Notes under the pieces: generated by a model | What the model was told of the DNA's origin: nothing | Databases searched by the model: none | The model's input: the letters and a program-made list of their open reading frames with translations, nothing else | Made by a program: the position numbers and the translations under genes | Shown: positions 45,923-57,700 of the stretch, one piece after another | How the letters are laid out: each line of letters opens with the position of its first letter | Position numbering within the stretch: position 1 is the stretch's first letter | Source: Phycisphaerae bacterium | GTDB lineage: Bacteria; Planctomycetota; Phycisphaerae; SM23-33 | Direction of reading: 5' to 3' | NCBI GenBank assembly: GCA_018335035.1 | Contig: JAGXKT010000005.1 | Span: 62,001-126,000, forward strand | DNA: 64,000 nt

Positions 45923-48538
45923 TCAGGCCATGTTGTATCGCTTGCGGACGAACCATTCGACCGCGAGCAGCAGCACCACAAGCGACAGCAGAATCGCCGC
46001 CGGCCGGCGGGCCGACAGAAGGTCGCGCTGCTGTTGCCGGCGAAACGTCAATGGCTCGCGAGAGAGCATCGTCTCCAGGCGGTCCATCTGTTCCAGCGGC
46101 AGGCAGCGCTCGGCGGCCTGCGGCCCGACCAGTTGCCGCAGCAGCGCCGGGTTCGCCTCGGGACGGCGCATCTCGCGCCGACGCCGCACCACGCGGAACC
46201 GATCGGTCTCCGCACGACCGGGGGGGATGTCGGCAGTCGGTACCAGTTCGTAGCTGCCCGCTTCGAGGTGCTCCAGCGACGTCCGGTACAGGCCCGGCGC
46301 GCCGTCAGGGTCGACGGCGGCCAGCGTGATCTCGCGCGCGCCGTCCTCACCGTCTGTGCGGCGACAGAGAATGCGATACGTCCGACGGGTAATTGGCTCG
46401 AAGCTCTGGTCGTAGGCCTCGACCTCCACAGGCACGCGCTCGCCGACGTCATACCGGCGCTGCGGCGATGTGATGAGCACCTGAGAGATCCGCAGCGGGC
46501 CGAGGTACCGCGCCGCGTTGGTCCAGAACCGGCGGAAGACGGCCCCGTCGGCCAGGGGACGCCAGCGCCATGTACTGTCGAAGCCCACGTAGAGCACGCG
46601 TCCCCGCCCGGACGTATGCACGGCCACCACGGGTTCCGGCTGACCTTCGTGCGTCTGACGCCACGGGTTCGAGCTGACGGCTAACACGCGAGCCAACGGT
46701 TTGCGCCGGTACACCGCGTGAGACCAGTGGATCCCGGGCAGAACGGACCAGACGCGGGCCGAGGCATCCGGATCGTCCGCGAGGCGCATCAGCGGGTGCT
46801 CGCGGCCGGCCTCGCGCAGCACGACGCGATGGGCCTCGGGACGCGTGCTGTGGATCCGCTCCTCGATGAGCGACTGGTTGCGCCCCACCTCGACCGGAAG
46901 CAAATCCCGCAGCGCGTCGAAGACTTCCTCGTTGCCCATGACGGCCTCGGTGTACTTGCGCCCGGCGATGTAGCACAGCCCGCCGCCATGCTCCTGGACG
47001 TACGCCTTGAGCACATCGGCGAACGTCTTGTCCACGCCGTCCTGCGTCGGTTTCGGATCGTACAGGATGACCACGTCGTATCCGGGATGCGGGCGGCCTT
47101 TCGGCGAGCCGATCAGCACGTCGAGCGTGCGCGGCAGGTGATCGAGCTTCATGCCCGTCGAGGCGTCCTGGTTGAAGCCCTTGTCGGCGTCCTGCTGCCA
47201 GACAGTGACGCGAAAGGCGTCGCGCATCTCGCCGTCCGGGTCCTTCCGCTTCTGGCGCAGCAGGAAGTTCCGCAGGTACTGGAACTCCCAGCCGGCGTGC
47301 CCGACCAACAGTACGTTCACCGTCTCGTCGCAGAGCTCCACGTAAGTGGAGGCGGCGTTGTCGTCCGTGTCCGCCTCGTCGTCCAGTGGGGCGATGCGCG
47401 CCTGGTAGACGAATTCGCCAAGCTCCGTGCCGACCTCCTCGGGCGTCAGGATGATTTCGACCGTGCGCGGCGCTGGCGCCGCGTCGTCCTCCGCGGCATC
47501 GGCCGGAAGATGAACCGCCTCGCTGCGCGCGACGGTCGCCCAGTCCGTCGCGTCAGGGCGCCGGCGACGAAGCTCGACGGTCACGTCGTGCGGCTCGGGC
47601 AACGTGTGCAGAAGCTTGACCGCAAACGTCGCACGCCGGCCCCGCCGAATCCGCCGCGCGGGCGGACGGGCGGACACAACCGTCACATTGCGACTGTGGC
47701 GGCGCGGCCGGCCGACGCACACGCAGCAGAGCCCCGCGCGGCGTGCCGCCGCCCGCCGGCGGGCGCGCTTCAGCCCGGCGCCGGGCGCATCTTCCGTCAC
47801 CTGCCCGTCGGAGACGATCACCAACCCGGACAGCCGCCGCCCCGCGGTCCGCGCCAGCGCGCCGTCGACCGCGGCGGACAGGTCCGTCCGCCGCCCCTCG
47901 ACGCTCAGAGCATCCAGCGCCTCGCCCAGAGCGGTAAGGTCAACCGAAGCGTCGCCACCGCGTCGTGCCCCGGCCGGTACAATCCCCAACGGACGGACGT
48001 AGTCCGCCCCCTCGCCGGGGGCGAACCGCATTAACACGAGGTCCTGATTCCGCGCCAGCCGGGCCAGGGCGCCGTCGGGCCGTTGCAACGCGCGGCGCAG
48101 CAGTTCCCGGCGCGGCATCTCGTCAAGCTCGGCCGCCTTGACGCCGATCATCTCGGCCAGGGCGCGTGGCTCGTCGTCGGTCCGGCCGGGGTTGTAGCGA
48201 TCCGTGTTGCCCATGGACGCGCTGTCGTCCAGCACGACGGCAACGGTGGCGTATTGCATACGGACGAACTCCAGCACCAGCGCGGGGCGAAACAGCAGCG
48301 CCACGATGATCGCCACCACGCCCAGCCGAAGACCCGTCAGAATCACCTTCGCCGCCGTCGGCGTGTTGCCCTCGCGGCGGTAGCTGCGCACCACGAGGTA
48401 GCCCACCACCACCAGGCCCGCCACCAGCGCCAGCAGCACGCCGGCCGGGTACTGCCCTGCGAAGGCCAGCCGCCAGTTGCTGCTGGAGGTCAAGGCCTCC
48501 GGGTCCAGCTCAAACAGCCATGTCAGCCAATCGCGCAT
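45923..48538 (-). CDS. VWA-domain membrane protein with glutamine amidotransferase-like region
   Basis: N-terminal TMs, VAVVLDDSASMGNTD (MIDAS DxSxS), C-terminal TM LSLVVLLLAVEWFVRKRYN. Confidence 0.75.
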   Translation of the reverse strand: MRDWLTWLFELDPEALTSSSNWRLAFAGQYPAGVLLALVAGLVVVGYLVVRSYRREGNTPTAAKVILTGLRLGVVAIIVALLFRPALVLEFVRMQYATVAVVLDDSASMGNTDRYNPGRTDDEPRALAEMIGVKAAELDEMPRRELLRRALQRPDGALARLARNQDLVLMRFAPGEGADYVRPLGIVPAGARRGGDASVDLTALGEALDALSVEGRRTDLSAAVDGALARTAGRRLSGLVIVSDGQVTEDAPGAGLKRARRRAAARRAGLCCVCVGRPRRHSRNVTVVSARPPARRIRRGRRATFAVKLLHTLPEPHDVTVELRRRRPDATDWATVARSEAVHLPADAAEDDAAPAPRTVEIILTPEEVGTELGEFVYQARIAPLDDEADTDDNAASTYVELCDETVNVLLVGHAGWEFQYLRNFLLRQKRKDPDGEMRDAFRVTVWQQDADKGFNQDASTGMKLDHLPRTLDVLIGSPKGRPHPGYDVVILYDPKPTQDGVDKTFADVLKAYVQEHGGGLCYIAGRKYTEAVMGNEEVFDALRDLLPVEVGRNQSLIEERIHSTRPEAHRVVLREAGREHPLMRLADDPDASARVWSVLPGIHWSHAVYRRKPLARVLAVSSNPWRQTHEGQPEPVVAVHTSGRGRVLYVGFDSTWRWRPLADGAVFRRFWTNAARYLGPLRISQVLITSPQRRYDVGERVPVEVEAYDQSFEPITRRTYRILCRRTDGEDGAREITLAAVDPDGAPGLYRTSLEHLEAGSYELVPTADIPPGRAETDRFRVVRRRREMRRPEANPALLRQLVGPQAAERCLPLEQMDRLETMLSREPLTFRRQQQRDLLSARRPAAILLSLVVLLLAVEWFVRKRYNMA

Positions 48539-48560
48539 ACGCTCTCACTCGCGGCGGGCG

Positions 48561-50819
48561 TCAGCCATAGTGCCCGAAGCGCCGCGCCAAAACAGTCTCT
48601 ACCGCCAACAGGCCCAGCATCGCCGCCAGGACCCACTTCCAGTACGGTTTGTCCGGGGCGCGGACCAATGCTTCGGGCGACCCGGTCGCATCCCGTGCCG
48701 TGTAGATCACATCGTCGCCCCCGGCGTCCCTGACGGCCTCCCCCCCGGCGGGCGTCAGGTCGCCCTCGGACGGAGCGACGTTCCGCGCGAAGGCCACAGA
48801 CGCCATGTCGAGCCCGCCGGCGGCGAAGCCAAGCGCGTAGCCGCCGGCACGGTCCGCAGCATGCTCGAGGCGCTTGTCGATGCGGAGCCACCGTGCGAGC
48901 GTTACGGACCCGTCCGGCCCGAACCGCTCCAGCACGGCCTGCGCCCGCCGCAGCCGCCGCGGGACGTCGTAGACGACCGGCTCGCCCACGCGCTCGTTGC
49001 GCCCGTCGTCTTGCGGGCGAACCAGGAAACGGACCATATCCTGAATCATGGGCGCGTAACTGAATCCGTATCGCGCCCAATCCGTCCAAGACAGATCGGC
49101 CGAGGTGAACACGCTGACAACGCGGCCCTCGCCGAATGGATGCAGCACGACGGCCGGCGAGGCGTCGGCATCCGTGAATCGCGCAAGGACCACGCTACGT
49201 TGCTCCCCCGCCTCAGGCACTTTGACGGGCGTGAACGCACGCACGCGAATGAGTGTCGTCAGGTCGAACTCCGCGCCTTTCGTCCAGCGTCGCAGCCAGT
49301 CGCCCGCGGCGCGCGTCCGTTGCGTATCGCGCACGTCGAGCCGGACGTAACTCGCCTCATCGTCGCCGTCACCGGCTCGCGGTGCGATCGGATACGGCAA
49401 GAGCCCCGCGCCGCCGGCGTACAGGTGCTCGTTGTAGTAGCGCGTGTCCACGCGGTCGCCGGTGAAGAGCGCCAGCCCCCCGCCGCCGCGGACAAAGGCC
49501 TCCAACGCCGCCAGCGACGACGGTGAGCCCTCGTTGACCCCCGGGCGGCTTGCCGTCCCGCCGACCAGCCGCGCCACGTCCACCAGCACGACGGCGTCGT
49601 ATTCGGACAGGTCTTGCACGGCCAGCTCCGTGCTGGTCACGAGGTCGGCCTGAACGCCGAAGTTCATGTCGCCCGGGCGCAGCGCCTCGACGAGCAAACG
49701 CGACGGGCGTTCGCGCGGCGCGGCTCCCTTGCGGTCGTCGACAACAAGCACGCGGATCGCCTCGCGAACGTCCAGCGCCAGCAAAGCGGCGTTATCGCCG
49801 GCCAACTCGTCGCGAGGCACTTCCGCCCGAAGCACCAGCGGACCCGGGCGGGCCGGCGTCACTTTGAAGACGCGCACGGCGGGCGCGCCCGGCTCGAGGG
49901 TGTCCAACTCGGCCGCTGGCGCCGCCTGACGCCACGGCTCGTCCGGACGACGCGCCGTCAGGCGGATCGTCGCGGCGCCGGCGACGACTTCGCTGTTGTT
50001 GCGCACCTGCACGCGAACGTTCACCGGCTCGCCGGCGAGCACGAGCTTGTCGCGATCGGCCTGGCGACGGCTGACGGCCTCGACGGTCAGGTTGGCCGTC
50101 GCCGCCCGCCCGTAGTCGGCGACGACCACGTCGATCCCGTCGCCCTGGATGGCCTCGAGCCGGCTGCGCAGCTTGGCGGCGCGATCCTCGGGCACCCAAT
50201 CGCCGTGGCGGCAATCGCTGAGCACGTAACACCGCCGCCGGCCGGAGGCATCCTCGAGCAGGGTATGGGCCCGATCCAGCGCGTCGGCCAGGTCGGCAGG
50301 CATATCGCTGAGCCCCCCAGCGCGAAGCTGCTCGGCGACGGAGGCGGGATCCTCCACGGTCCGCAACCGCGCCAGCCGGCCCGTATCCTGCGTCGACGCG
50401 CGGACGACGGCAACACGAGAGCCCTCGGGCAGCGCGCGGATCTGCTCGGCGAGTTCACCGACCGCCGCATCGTACAGTGAGCCGTCGGCCACCTGCTGAC
50501 CCATGGAGAAGCTGTCGTCGATGACAAAGACGACCGCGGCGGGCTCCGTGCCGCCGAGAGGCAGCGACGTCATCGCCGCACAGCCGGTCAGCCGCCCCAG
50601 CGCCACCCCCAAGGCGAGCACGATCAGCATCCGCAACGCCAACAGGATCAACTCCTCCAGGCGAAGCCGGCGCCGGTTCTTCTTCATCGCCTCCAGCAGG
50701 AAGCGCATTGCCGCCCAGTCTCGCATGCGGTAGCGCGTGCGGTTGAGGATATGGATCACGACGGGAACGCCCATCGCACCCACGCCCGCCCAGAATATCG
50801 CCGGATGCATAAACGGCAT
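48561..50819 (-). CDS. BatA-type N-terminal domain/VWA membrane protein
   Basis: MPFMHPAIFWAGVGAMGVPVVIHILNRTRYR...RLRLEELILLALRML; VFVIDDSFSMGQ. Confidence 0.8.
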   Translation of the reverse strand: MPFMHPAIFWAGVGAMGVPVVIHILNRTRYRMRDWAAMRFLLEAMKKNRRRLRLEELILLALRMLIVLALGVALGRLTGCAAMTSLPLGGTEPAAVVFVIDDSFSMGQQVADGSLYDAAVGELAEQIRALPEGSRVAVVRASTQDTGRLARLRTVEDPASVAEQLRAGGLSDMPADLADALDRAHTLLEDASGRRRCYVLSDCRHGDWVPEDRAAKLRSRLEAIQGDGIDVVVADYGRAATANLTVEAVSRRQADRDKLVLAGEPVNVRVQVRNNSEVVAGAATIRLTARRPDEPWRQAAPAAELDTLEPGAPAVRVFKVTPARPGPLVLRAEVPRDELAGDNAALLALDVREAIRVLVVDDRKGAAPRERPSRLLVEALRPGDMNFGVQADLVTSTELAVQDLSEYDAVVLVDVARLVGGTASRPGVNEGSPSSLAALEAFVRGGGGLALFTGDRVDTRYYNEHLYAGGAGLLPYPIAPRAGDGDDEASYVRLDVRDTQRTRAAGDWLRRWTKGAEFDLTTLIRVRAFTPVKVPEAGEQRSVVLARFTDADASPAVVLHPFGEGRVVSVFTSADLSWTDWARYGFSYAPMIQDMVRFLVRPQDDGRNERVGEPVVYDVPRRLRRAQAVLERFGPDGSVTLARWLRIDKRLEHAADRAGGYALGFAAGGLDMASVAFARNVAPSEGDLTPAGGEAVRDAGGDDVIYTARDATGSPEALVRAPDKPYWKWVLAAMLGLLAVETVLARRFGHYG

Positions 50820-50822
50820 AAG

Positions 50823-50870
50823 GAGCTCTCAGCTCTCAGCTTTCAGCAATCAGCGTTCAGTGTGTCGGCG
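50823..50870. repeat. Short-period TCAGC repeat
   Basis: gagctctcagctctcagctttcagcaatcagcgttcag; similar to 20224-20284. Confidence 0.65.
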
Positions 50871-50943
50871 TCAGCGGCTGCCGTGAACGAACGGCGGTTG
50901 GCCGAAGGCCGGCCGCTGCGTGCTGATCGCTGATCTCTTCTTG

Positions 50944-51894
50944 TCACCTCTTCGCGCTCGCCTTGCGGGCCGCGGCGGCGCGGGCGGCCAGAAAGGCACA
51001 CAACGCCGCGTCCAGGTAGTCCGCCGTCGAGACCAGCTTGTAGTCGATGCGCCCGGCCGTACAACGCCGCTTGGCCTGGCGGCAGAAGCGATCCACCGCA
51101 TCCAGGTAGCCCTGACGCAGCGCCCGCGGGCGGATCGTGAGCTTTCCGGTATCCTCCAGGCCGCGGAACATCGTGTTGCCCTCGAACGGAAACGTCAGCT
51201 CGTCGGCGTCCATCACGTGCAGGACCATCACCTCGTGCTCGTAATGACGGAAGTGCTGCAACCCGCGCACCACGCTGTCGAGGTCGGCGAACAGGTCGCT
51301 GATCAGACAGACCAGCCCCCGGCGCGGGATCTTCTCGGCCACGGCGTGACAGATCGCCTCCAGCGAGGTCTTCGCCTTGGGCTCGTTGACGTCGATGGCG
51401 CGAACGAACGACTTGATGGCGCCCTGACTGGCCGAGGGCGCCAGGTGCGTCCGCAGGCGGTCGTCGAAGACGGCCAGGCCGACGGCGTCCTGCTGCTGCA
51501 GCAGCAGGAACGCCAGCGACGCCGCCACCGCACCGGCGTAATCGTACTTGCTCATCCGCCCGTTGCGGGCCGTCTCGTCGGCCGGGGGATAGCGCATCGA
51601 CTCGCTGGCGTCCAGCAGGAACGTGGCCTTGAGGTTCGTCTCCTCCTCGTACTGCTTGATGTAGAAGCGGTCGGTCTTCGCCTGGACCTTCCAGTCAATG
51701 TGCTTGATGTCGTCGCCGGGGACGTACTCGCGATGGCTGGCGAACTCCACACTGTACCCGTGGAACGGGCTGCGGTGCAGACCACTGATGAACCCCTCGA
51801 CGACCAGCCGCGCCTGGAGGTCCAGACGCGTGACCTTCGCCAAGACTTTCGGGTCCAGATACTTCTGAAGTTGTTCGCTTGCGACCTGTGCCAT
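50944..51894 (-). CDS. DUF58 domain protein
   Basis: YVPGDDIKHIDWKVQAKTDRFYIKQYEEETNLKATFLLDASESM. Confidence 0.93.
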   Translation of the reverse strand: MAQVASEQLQKYLDPKVLAKVTRLDLQARLVVEGFISGLHRSPFHGYSVEFASHREYVPGDDIKHIDWKVQAKTDRFYIKQYEEETNLKATFLLDASESMRYPPADETARNGRMSKYDYAGAVAASLAFLLLQQQDAVGLAVFDDRLRTHLAPSASQGAIKSFVRAIDVNEPKAKTSLEAICHAVAEKIPRRGLVCLISDLFADLDSVVRGLQHFRHYEHEVMVLHVMDADELTFPFEGNTMFRGLEDTGKLTIRPRALRQGYLDAVDRFCRQAKRRCTAGRIDYKLVSTADYLDAALCAFLAARAAAARKASAKR

Positions 51895-51944
51895 TTGTCA
51901 TCCGGCCTGTGCTCTGGGGCGTCCGTCCTTCGTTCGCGGCTGCG

Positions 51945-52421
51945 CTATACGGGCGTGTCGGCGGCCTGCCTTGCGTCCGGCTCGTCGTCGCTATCGGTCT
52001 GACCATCGGCGCCTGTGCCGACGGACTTGGTCCGCTTCGTGGTGCAGGAACTATCCTGCCAGAATCGCGAGACCACGCCGTCAGTGATCTCGAAGTGGAG
52101 GTTCTGGCACCGTACCTTTCTATTGCTTGCCGCCATGAGGAACAGGATCGCCACGGAATCCTGTTTCTTCTCCACGTAGCGATACGTCAGCACCTCGACG
52201 CCGTCAGCCCTGGCGACCTCGCTGGGCTCACCGAGCGTCGCCAGCAGCCACGCTCTGGTCGTCTCGTCGGGTTCGATCTCGTCCAGCGTGGCGCGATCCA
52301 CGAACTTCCCCTTGCCTTCGTACGTCGTCTGCGAGCCGCCCATGACCAGGCAGCCGCTCAACGAGGCGCACAGTAGAAACGCCGCAACACCTGTCCGTAC
52401 GACGCGTGCGAAACATCCCAT
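51945..52421 (-). CDS. Putative lipoprotein (SmpA/OmlA-like)
   Basis: MGCFARVVRTGVAAFLLCASLSGC lipobox; LLATLGEPSEVARADGVEVLTYRY. Confidence 0.65.
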   Translation of the reverse strand: MGCFARVVRTGVAAFLLCASLSGCLVMGGSQTTYEGKGKFVDRATLDEIEPDETTRAWLLATLGEPSEVARADGVEVLTYRYVEKKQDSVAILFLMAASNRKVRCQNLHFEITDGVVSRFWQDSSCTTKRTKSVGTGADGQTDSDDEPDARQAADTPV

Positions 52422-52459
52422 GGTCTGTTCTCCTCGGCGTGATGACATGGCGCCGACCG

Positions 52460-53560
<1,101 letters not shown>

Positions 53561-53592
53561 GTTCTGTCTCCTCGTAGCGTCGCATTCGTCCG

Positions 53593-54750
53593 TTAGCGTT
53601 CGTAAATCGGCAGGTAGCCGTAGGGAAGCTGCAAGATCGTCAGCGCCATGGCGGTCCCGTACACCGTCCCTGTTCCGTCGCCGTTCCAACTGCCGTCGGG
53701 CGCCTGCATCGACAGCAGCTTGTCGCGAATCGCCGGGTAGTACGCCTTCCAATCCGCCCCGCCGCGCTGGTACATCGCCTGGGCGTAGTAGTAATGTGCA
53801 TAGAACCAGTGGCCCATGCGCCGGGCCACATCCATGCGGCCTTTGCAGTAGTTGACCAGCCGCTCGACCATCTTGGCTTCTTCGCCGCTGCCGCCGGCCT
53901 TGCGGTCGTACACGCCGGCCGCGTAGAAGCACGCGACGGCGGCGGCCGAGATCGCCGGGCGCGACGAGCCCCGATTGCTGGCGGAATAGCAGATGCCGCC
54001 GTCGGCCTGCTGGCAGTGTTTGAGGTAGCGCACCGCGCGGGCGATGGTGTCCTTGTTGACCTTGATGCCCGCGTTGCGACACGCCCGGAGGGCCTGAAGT
54101 TGCGTGACCGTCACGCTGCCCTCGTCGTTGTTGCTGCCCGGCGTGTAGTACCAACCGCCGGCGTGACCGTGCTTCTCGCCCAGGTCGGACTGCGCCGACG
54201 CCGTGAGCTTCGCGCCCTGCGTCAGGGCCTCGCTGAGCCGCTCGGACGTATCCTCGTCCGCCTGCATGCCGTAGCACTGGGCGAGAAACAGCATGGAGAA
54301 CCCGTGCCCGTACATGCTGCGCGACCCGCCGGACGAGCCGATCACCATCCCGTCTTTGTACTCCTGGGACGCGTTCAGCAAGAAGCGCATCGCTCGGCGG
54401 ACTTCCTTGGCATAGGGGCCCTCGGCCGGCGTGGAGCCCCCGGCCATCATCGCCAGACCGCCCAGCGCCGTCATCGCGCCGGGGTAACTGCCGTAGCGAC
54501 CGTTGGAGAGCCACTGCCCCGAACGATGCTGCACGCGGGCGAGGTATTTCATGCCGGCGTCAATGGCCTTGACCGTCTCGCGGTCCATCATTTCGGGCAA
54601 CAGCGAATCCGGCAGATCCGAGATATCCTGACCGGCCGCTTCGCCGCATACCACGCCCACGACGCCGCAGCCCAGCAGCACGCCGCAGGCGGCGACCGCA
54701 GCGGCGCGCCGCGCCGCCCAGCGCGTGTCAATCGCTCGGTTCGGACGCAT
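53593..54750 (-). CDS. Prenyltransferase/squalene-oxidase-repeat-like secreted protein
   Basis: Repeated [44 protein letters not shown] segments; signal peptide-like N-terminus. Confidence 0.7.
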   Translation of the reverse strand: MRPNRAIDTRWAARRAAAVAACGVLLGCGVVGVVCGEAAGQDISDLPDSLLPEMMDRETVKAIDAGMKYLARVQHRSGQWLSNGRYGSYPGAMTALGGLAMMAGGSTPAEGPYAKEVRRAMRFLLNASQEYKDGMVIGSSGGSRSMYGHGFSMLFLAQCYGMQADEDTSERLSEALTQGAKLTASAQSDLGEKHGHAGGWYYTPGSNNDEGSVTVTQLQALRACRNAGIKVNKDTIARAVRYLKHCQQADGGICYSASNRGSSRPAISAAAVACFYAAGVYDRKAGGSGEEAKMVERLVNYCKGRMDVARRMGHWFYAHYYYAQAMYQRGGADWKAYYPAIRDKLLSMQAPDGSWNGDGTGTVYGTAMALTILQLPYGYLPIYER

Positions 54751-57700
54751 AGATGCTCACTCCGTCACGGGTTTCCACAATCAGCCGCCGACCGGCGATG
54801 ACCGGCGCACTGTGCGACGCTCCTCGGTTATCCGGCTTGACACGCTGCAGCACGTCGCCCGTGCGGGCATCGAGGACCTGCACGCCGCCGCTGCGCAGCG
54901 ACACAACGGCCGCCCCGCCGCCGGCGCCGACGTCCGACACGACGTCCCCCGGCGAAACCGCCATCTTCCACGCGCACAGGCCCGTCGGTAGGGGCCATTT
55001 CTCCAGTACTTCGGCTTTCACCGTCGCGCGCGGCAGCGACGCCGGCGTCGCGGTCATCCCCACCGCCTCGCGCCGAAGCCGGTGCGGCGCGGCGGCTACG
55101 CCACCCCTGTGTCGGGGGCCGAACGCCGCGAGGCGACGAGCGCGGCCTTGATGATCCGCCGTCGCGATGACGCCGCGCGGCGTGTCGGCCGCTTCGGCGC
55201 GGCGCGGCGGTTCGTCACCGCGTTTCGCGGGTGCCGACGGCTTCCCGCGTGCGACGTAGACGGCATCGTCAAACAGGCAGCACTTAGTCACCGGCCCGTC
55301 CCCGGCGTTGGTCTTGATGACGGTATCCGCGATGCCTCCCCCCGCCAGCGACAGCACCTCCACACCGTGCCGCATCCGCACCACGATGCGTTCGTCGACG
55401 GCGTCCAGCAACTCGCCCGTCCCTTCGACGTCGCGCGTCCAGGCCGGTTCGTGAAAATCGGCGGCGCCCCCGACGGCGTAAACGCTCAGACGCCCGTCGA
55501 TCATCACCGCCAAGAGCCCGTTGGGGGCCAAGTGCGCCCAGCCGAGATTCTCGGAACGCCACCGGGCCAGCAGCTTGCCCGTGGACAGGTCGAAGGCACA
55601 AACCGTCACGGCGTGCTGGGGCGGCTTGTTTTCGGCACCGTACGTCACGACGGCGATGCCCGCGGCGGCCTGAATCCCCATGGGCGCACGTCGAGCGCCG
55701 AAGTGCTGTGCCGTCCACTGGCGGGGCCTGCCCGTCGTCGCGTCCAGCGCGTGCAACCGCCCCGAGGCATCGGCCAGCAGAACTACCCCGGCGCACACGG
55801 CCTGGGCGGCAGACGCGCTCCACTCCAGGTCGGCGACCTTGCGGTGCCAGCATGGCTTCCCGGCCGCGATGTCGTAGCCGCTTACGCCGTTGGCTGCAGC
55901 GAGCACCAATATGTCGCCGTCACGGGCCACGCCGACCGTGCCGCCACGCCCCCAAGGAAAAGGCCGCTGCCGGCAGATAAAATCGCCCGTCAGCGGCGAG
56001 TCGGTCCCGATGGTCTCAGTGGGTACGTCGGACGCGCCGCCGAGCAGAACGAGTCGTTTGCCGTCCACGAGTGCCACGCGACCGCCGACCCGCACCGGGC
56101 GCTCGCGCGCATCGCGCAGCACCACAACGCGTCCGTCGAGCGTCCACGCCTTTGTCAGCGGCGGGCGCAGGGCGGCGTCGTGCGCCGCATCGCCACCGGA
56201 ACCGTCCAGCAGAGCGCGCAGCAGCGCCTCGGCGCGGGCCGAGATGTCCGCAAAGTCCACGGTCAGGGACGCGTCGAAGTCCGGATCGTCCAGCACGGCG
56301 CGGGCGCGGTCGGCGGCGACGTGCACCTGCCCGTCGCGCTGGTAAAGCATGGCCAGGACGGTCGCGGCTTGCAGGCGCAGAGCGGGCACCTCGGCCCGGC
56401 TCAGTTCGGCCAGCAGGCGCCGCGCGGCGTCCATGTGCTCGCGTGCCGCGGCGTCCTCGGCGTCCCGCGCCCGGCGGTAGTGCGCCTCGGCTGCGGCGAA
56501 CACGGCGCGGTCGGCGGCGCGGCTGTTGGGCCAGCGATCGCGAACGCCCAGCAGCGTCTCGGGGCGCCCGTCCTGTCGGGCGTCGACCAGGCCTTCGCCG
56601 GCGCGCCGCTCGACGGCGGCGTAGACATCGCGACCGTTCTGCTCGATCAGGCGCCGCAGGAGTCGACGGACGCGAATCTCGGCGACAAGCATCGGGCGGT
56701 CGGGACCCATTCGGTCCGTATCCAGCGCGTCGGCGCCGATGGCGACGTCCACGATTTCCACGTCGGCGTATGCGTCGCGGAGGTCATCGGCGCAGGCGAC
56801 CGCGGCGGTCAGGTCATCGGCGCGTTCGTGGGCCTTGACGAGTCGCAGCAACGTGTGAGCATGTTCGCGGTCGGTCACGGCCAAGTCGAGGGCCTGCGTG
56901 AACCCGGCGATCATCGCGATCGGATCGGCGGCACGATTGGCCAGAGCGATCTGCGTGCGATAAGCCCAGCTTTGGGCGCGCCCGGCATCAACGGGTCGGC
57001 GAAGCCGCTCGGCCAGGCGGCGCGCGGCGGCGAAGTCCTTGGCCGCCAGGTCAAACCGCCCGGCGTTGAAGGCGACCTGCCCCTGCCGCAGCATCAGTCC
57101 GAGGCGCTCGGCCGGCACAGCAGCACGGATGCGCTCGGCAAGGTCGCTGCGAACGTCATCGAAGCTGAAGTAGGCACACACGCCGGCGCCGTTGGCGGCG
57201 AGCAGCGCCCGTTCGCAACTGACGAGATTGCCGAGCAGCGCGTCGGCCGCACCGAGCTTTCGCCGCGTGACCTTCCGCGTCTTGAGATTCAGCGTCAGCA
57301 GCTCGCCTGATGTGCTTGCCAGGACGCGTCCCGACGTGACGGCCGGTCGCCCGCAGACGGACACCCCGCCGTCCCATTCCCATAACCGTTCGCCGTCGGT
57401 GCTGGACAGCAGCACCAGTCCCGGCTCGCTCAGCAGGACCGTTTGCGCGTCGACGCCGCTGAGATTCGCCAGTCCGCCGCGCGGACAGCTCCACCGGGAC
57501 CTACCGTCGTCAACCGACACCGCCAGAACCTGATCGCTGTCGGCCGGCAGGCAGATCACGCGATCGCCGCTGACCAGAAGCGGGTTCGACGGGCACCGCA
57601 CCGCCGAGGACGTACCCCGCCTCTGGTTCATCGGGCGGTTTGTCGTGCTGGGGTAATGGTTGGCCCACAGTGGTTTGCCCGTGGCCGCGTCCAGTGCAGC

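Noticed and set aside
43499-46684. 1061-aa plus-strand ORF opposite the DUF4175-like and VWA genes
   Set aside because: Spans two operonic minus-strand genes; composition (Arg/His/Gln-rich, no domains) indicates an antisense artefact.
55082-57310. 742-aa plus-strand ORF opposite the PQQ/TPR gene
   Set aside because: Antisense to a gene with recognisable beta-propeller repeats; no recognisable domain.
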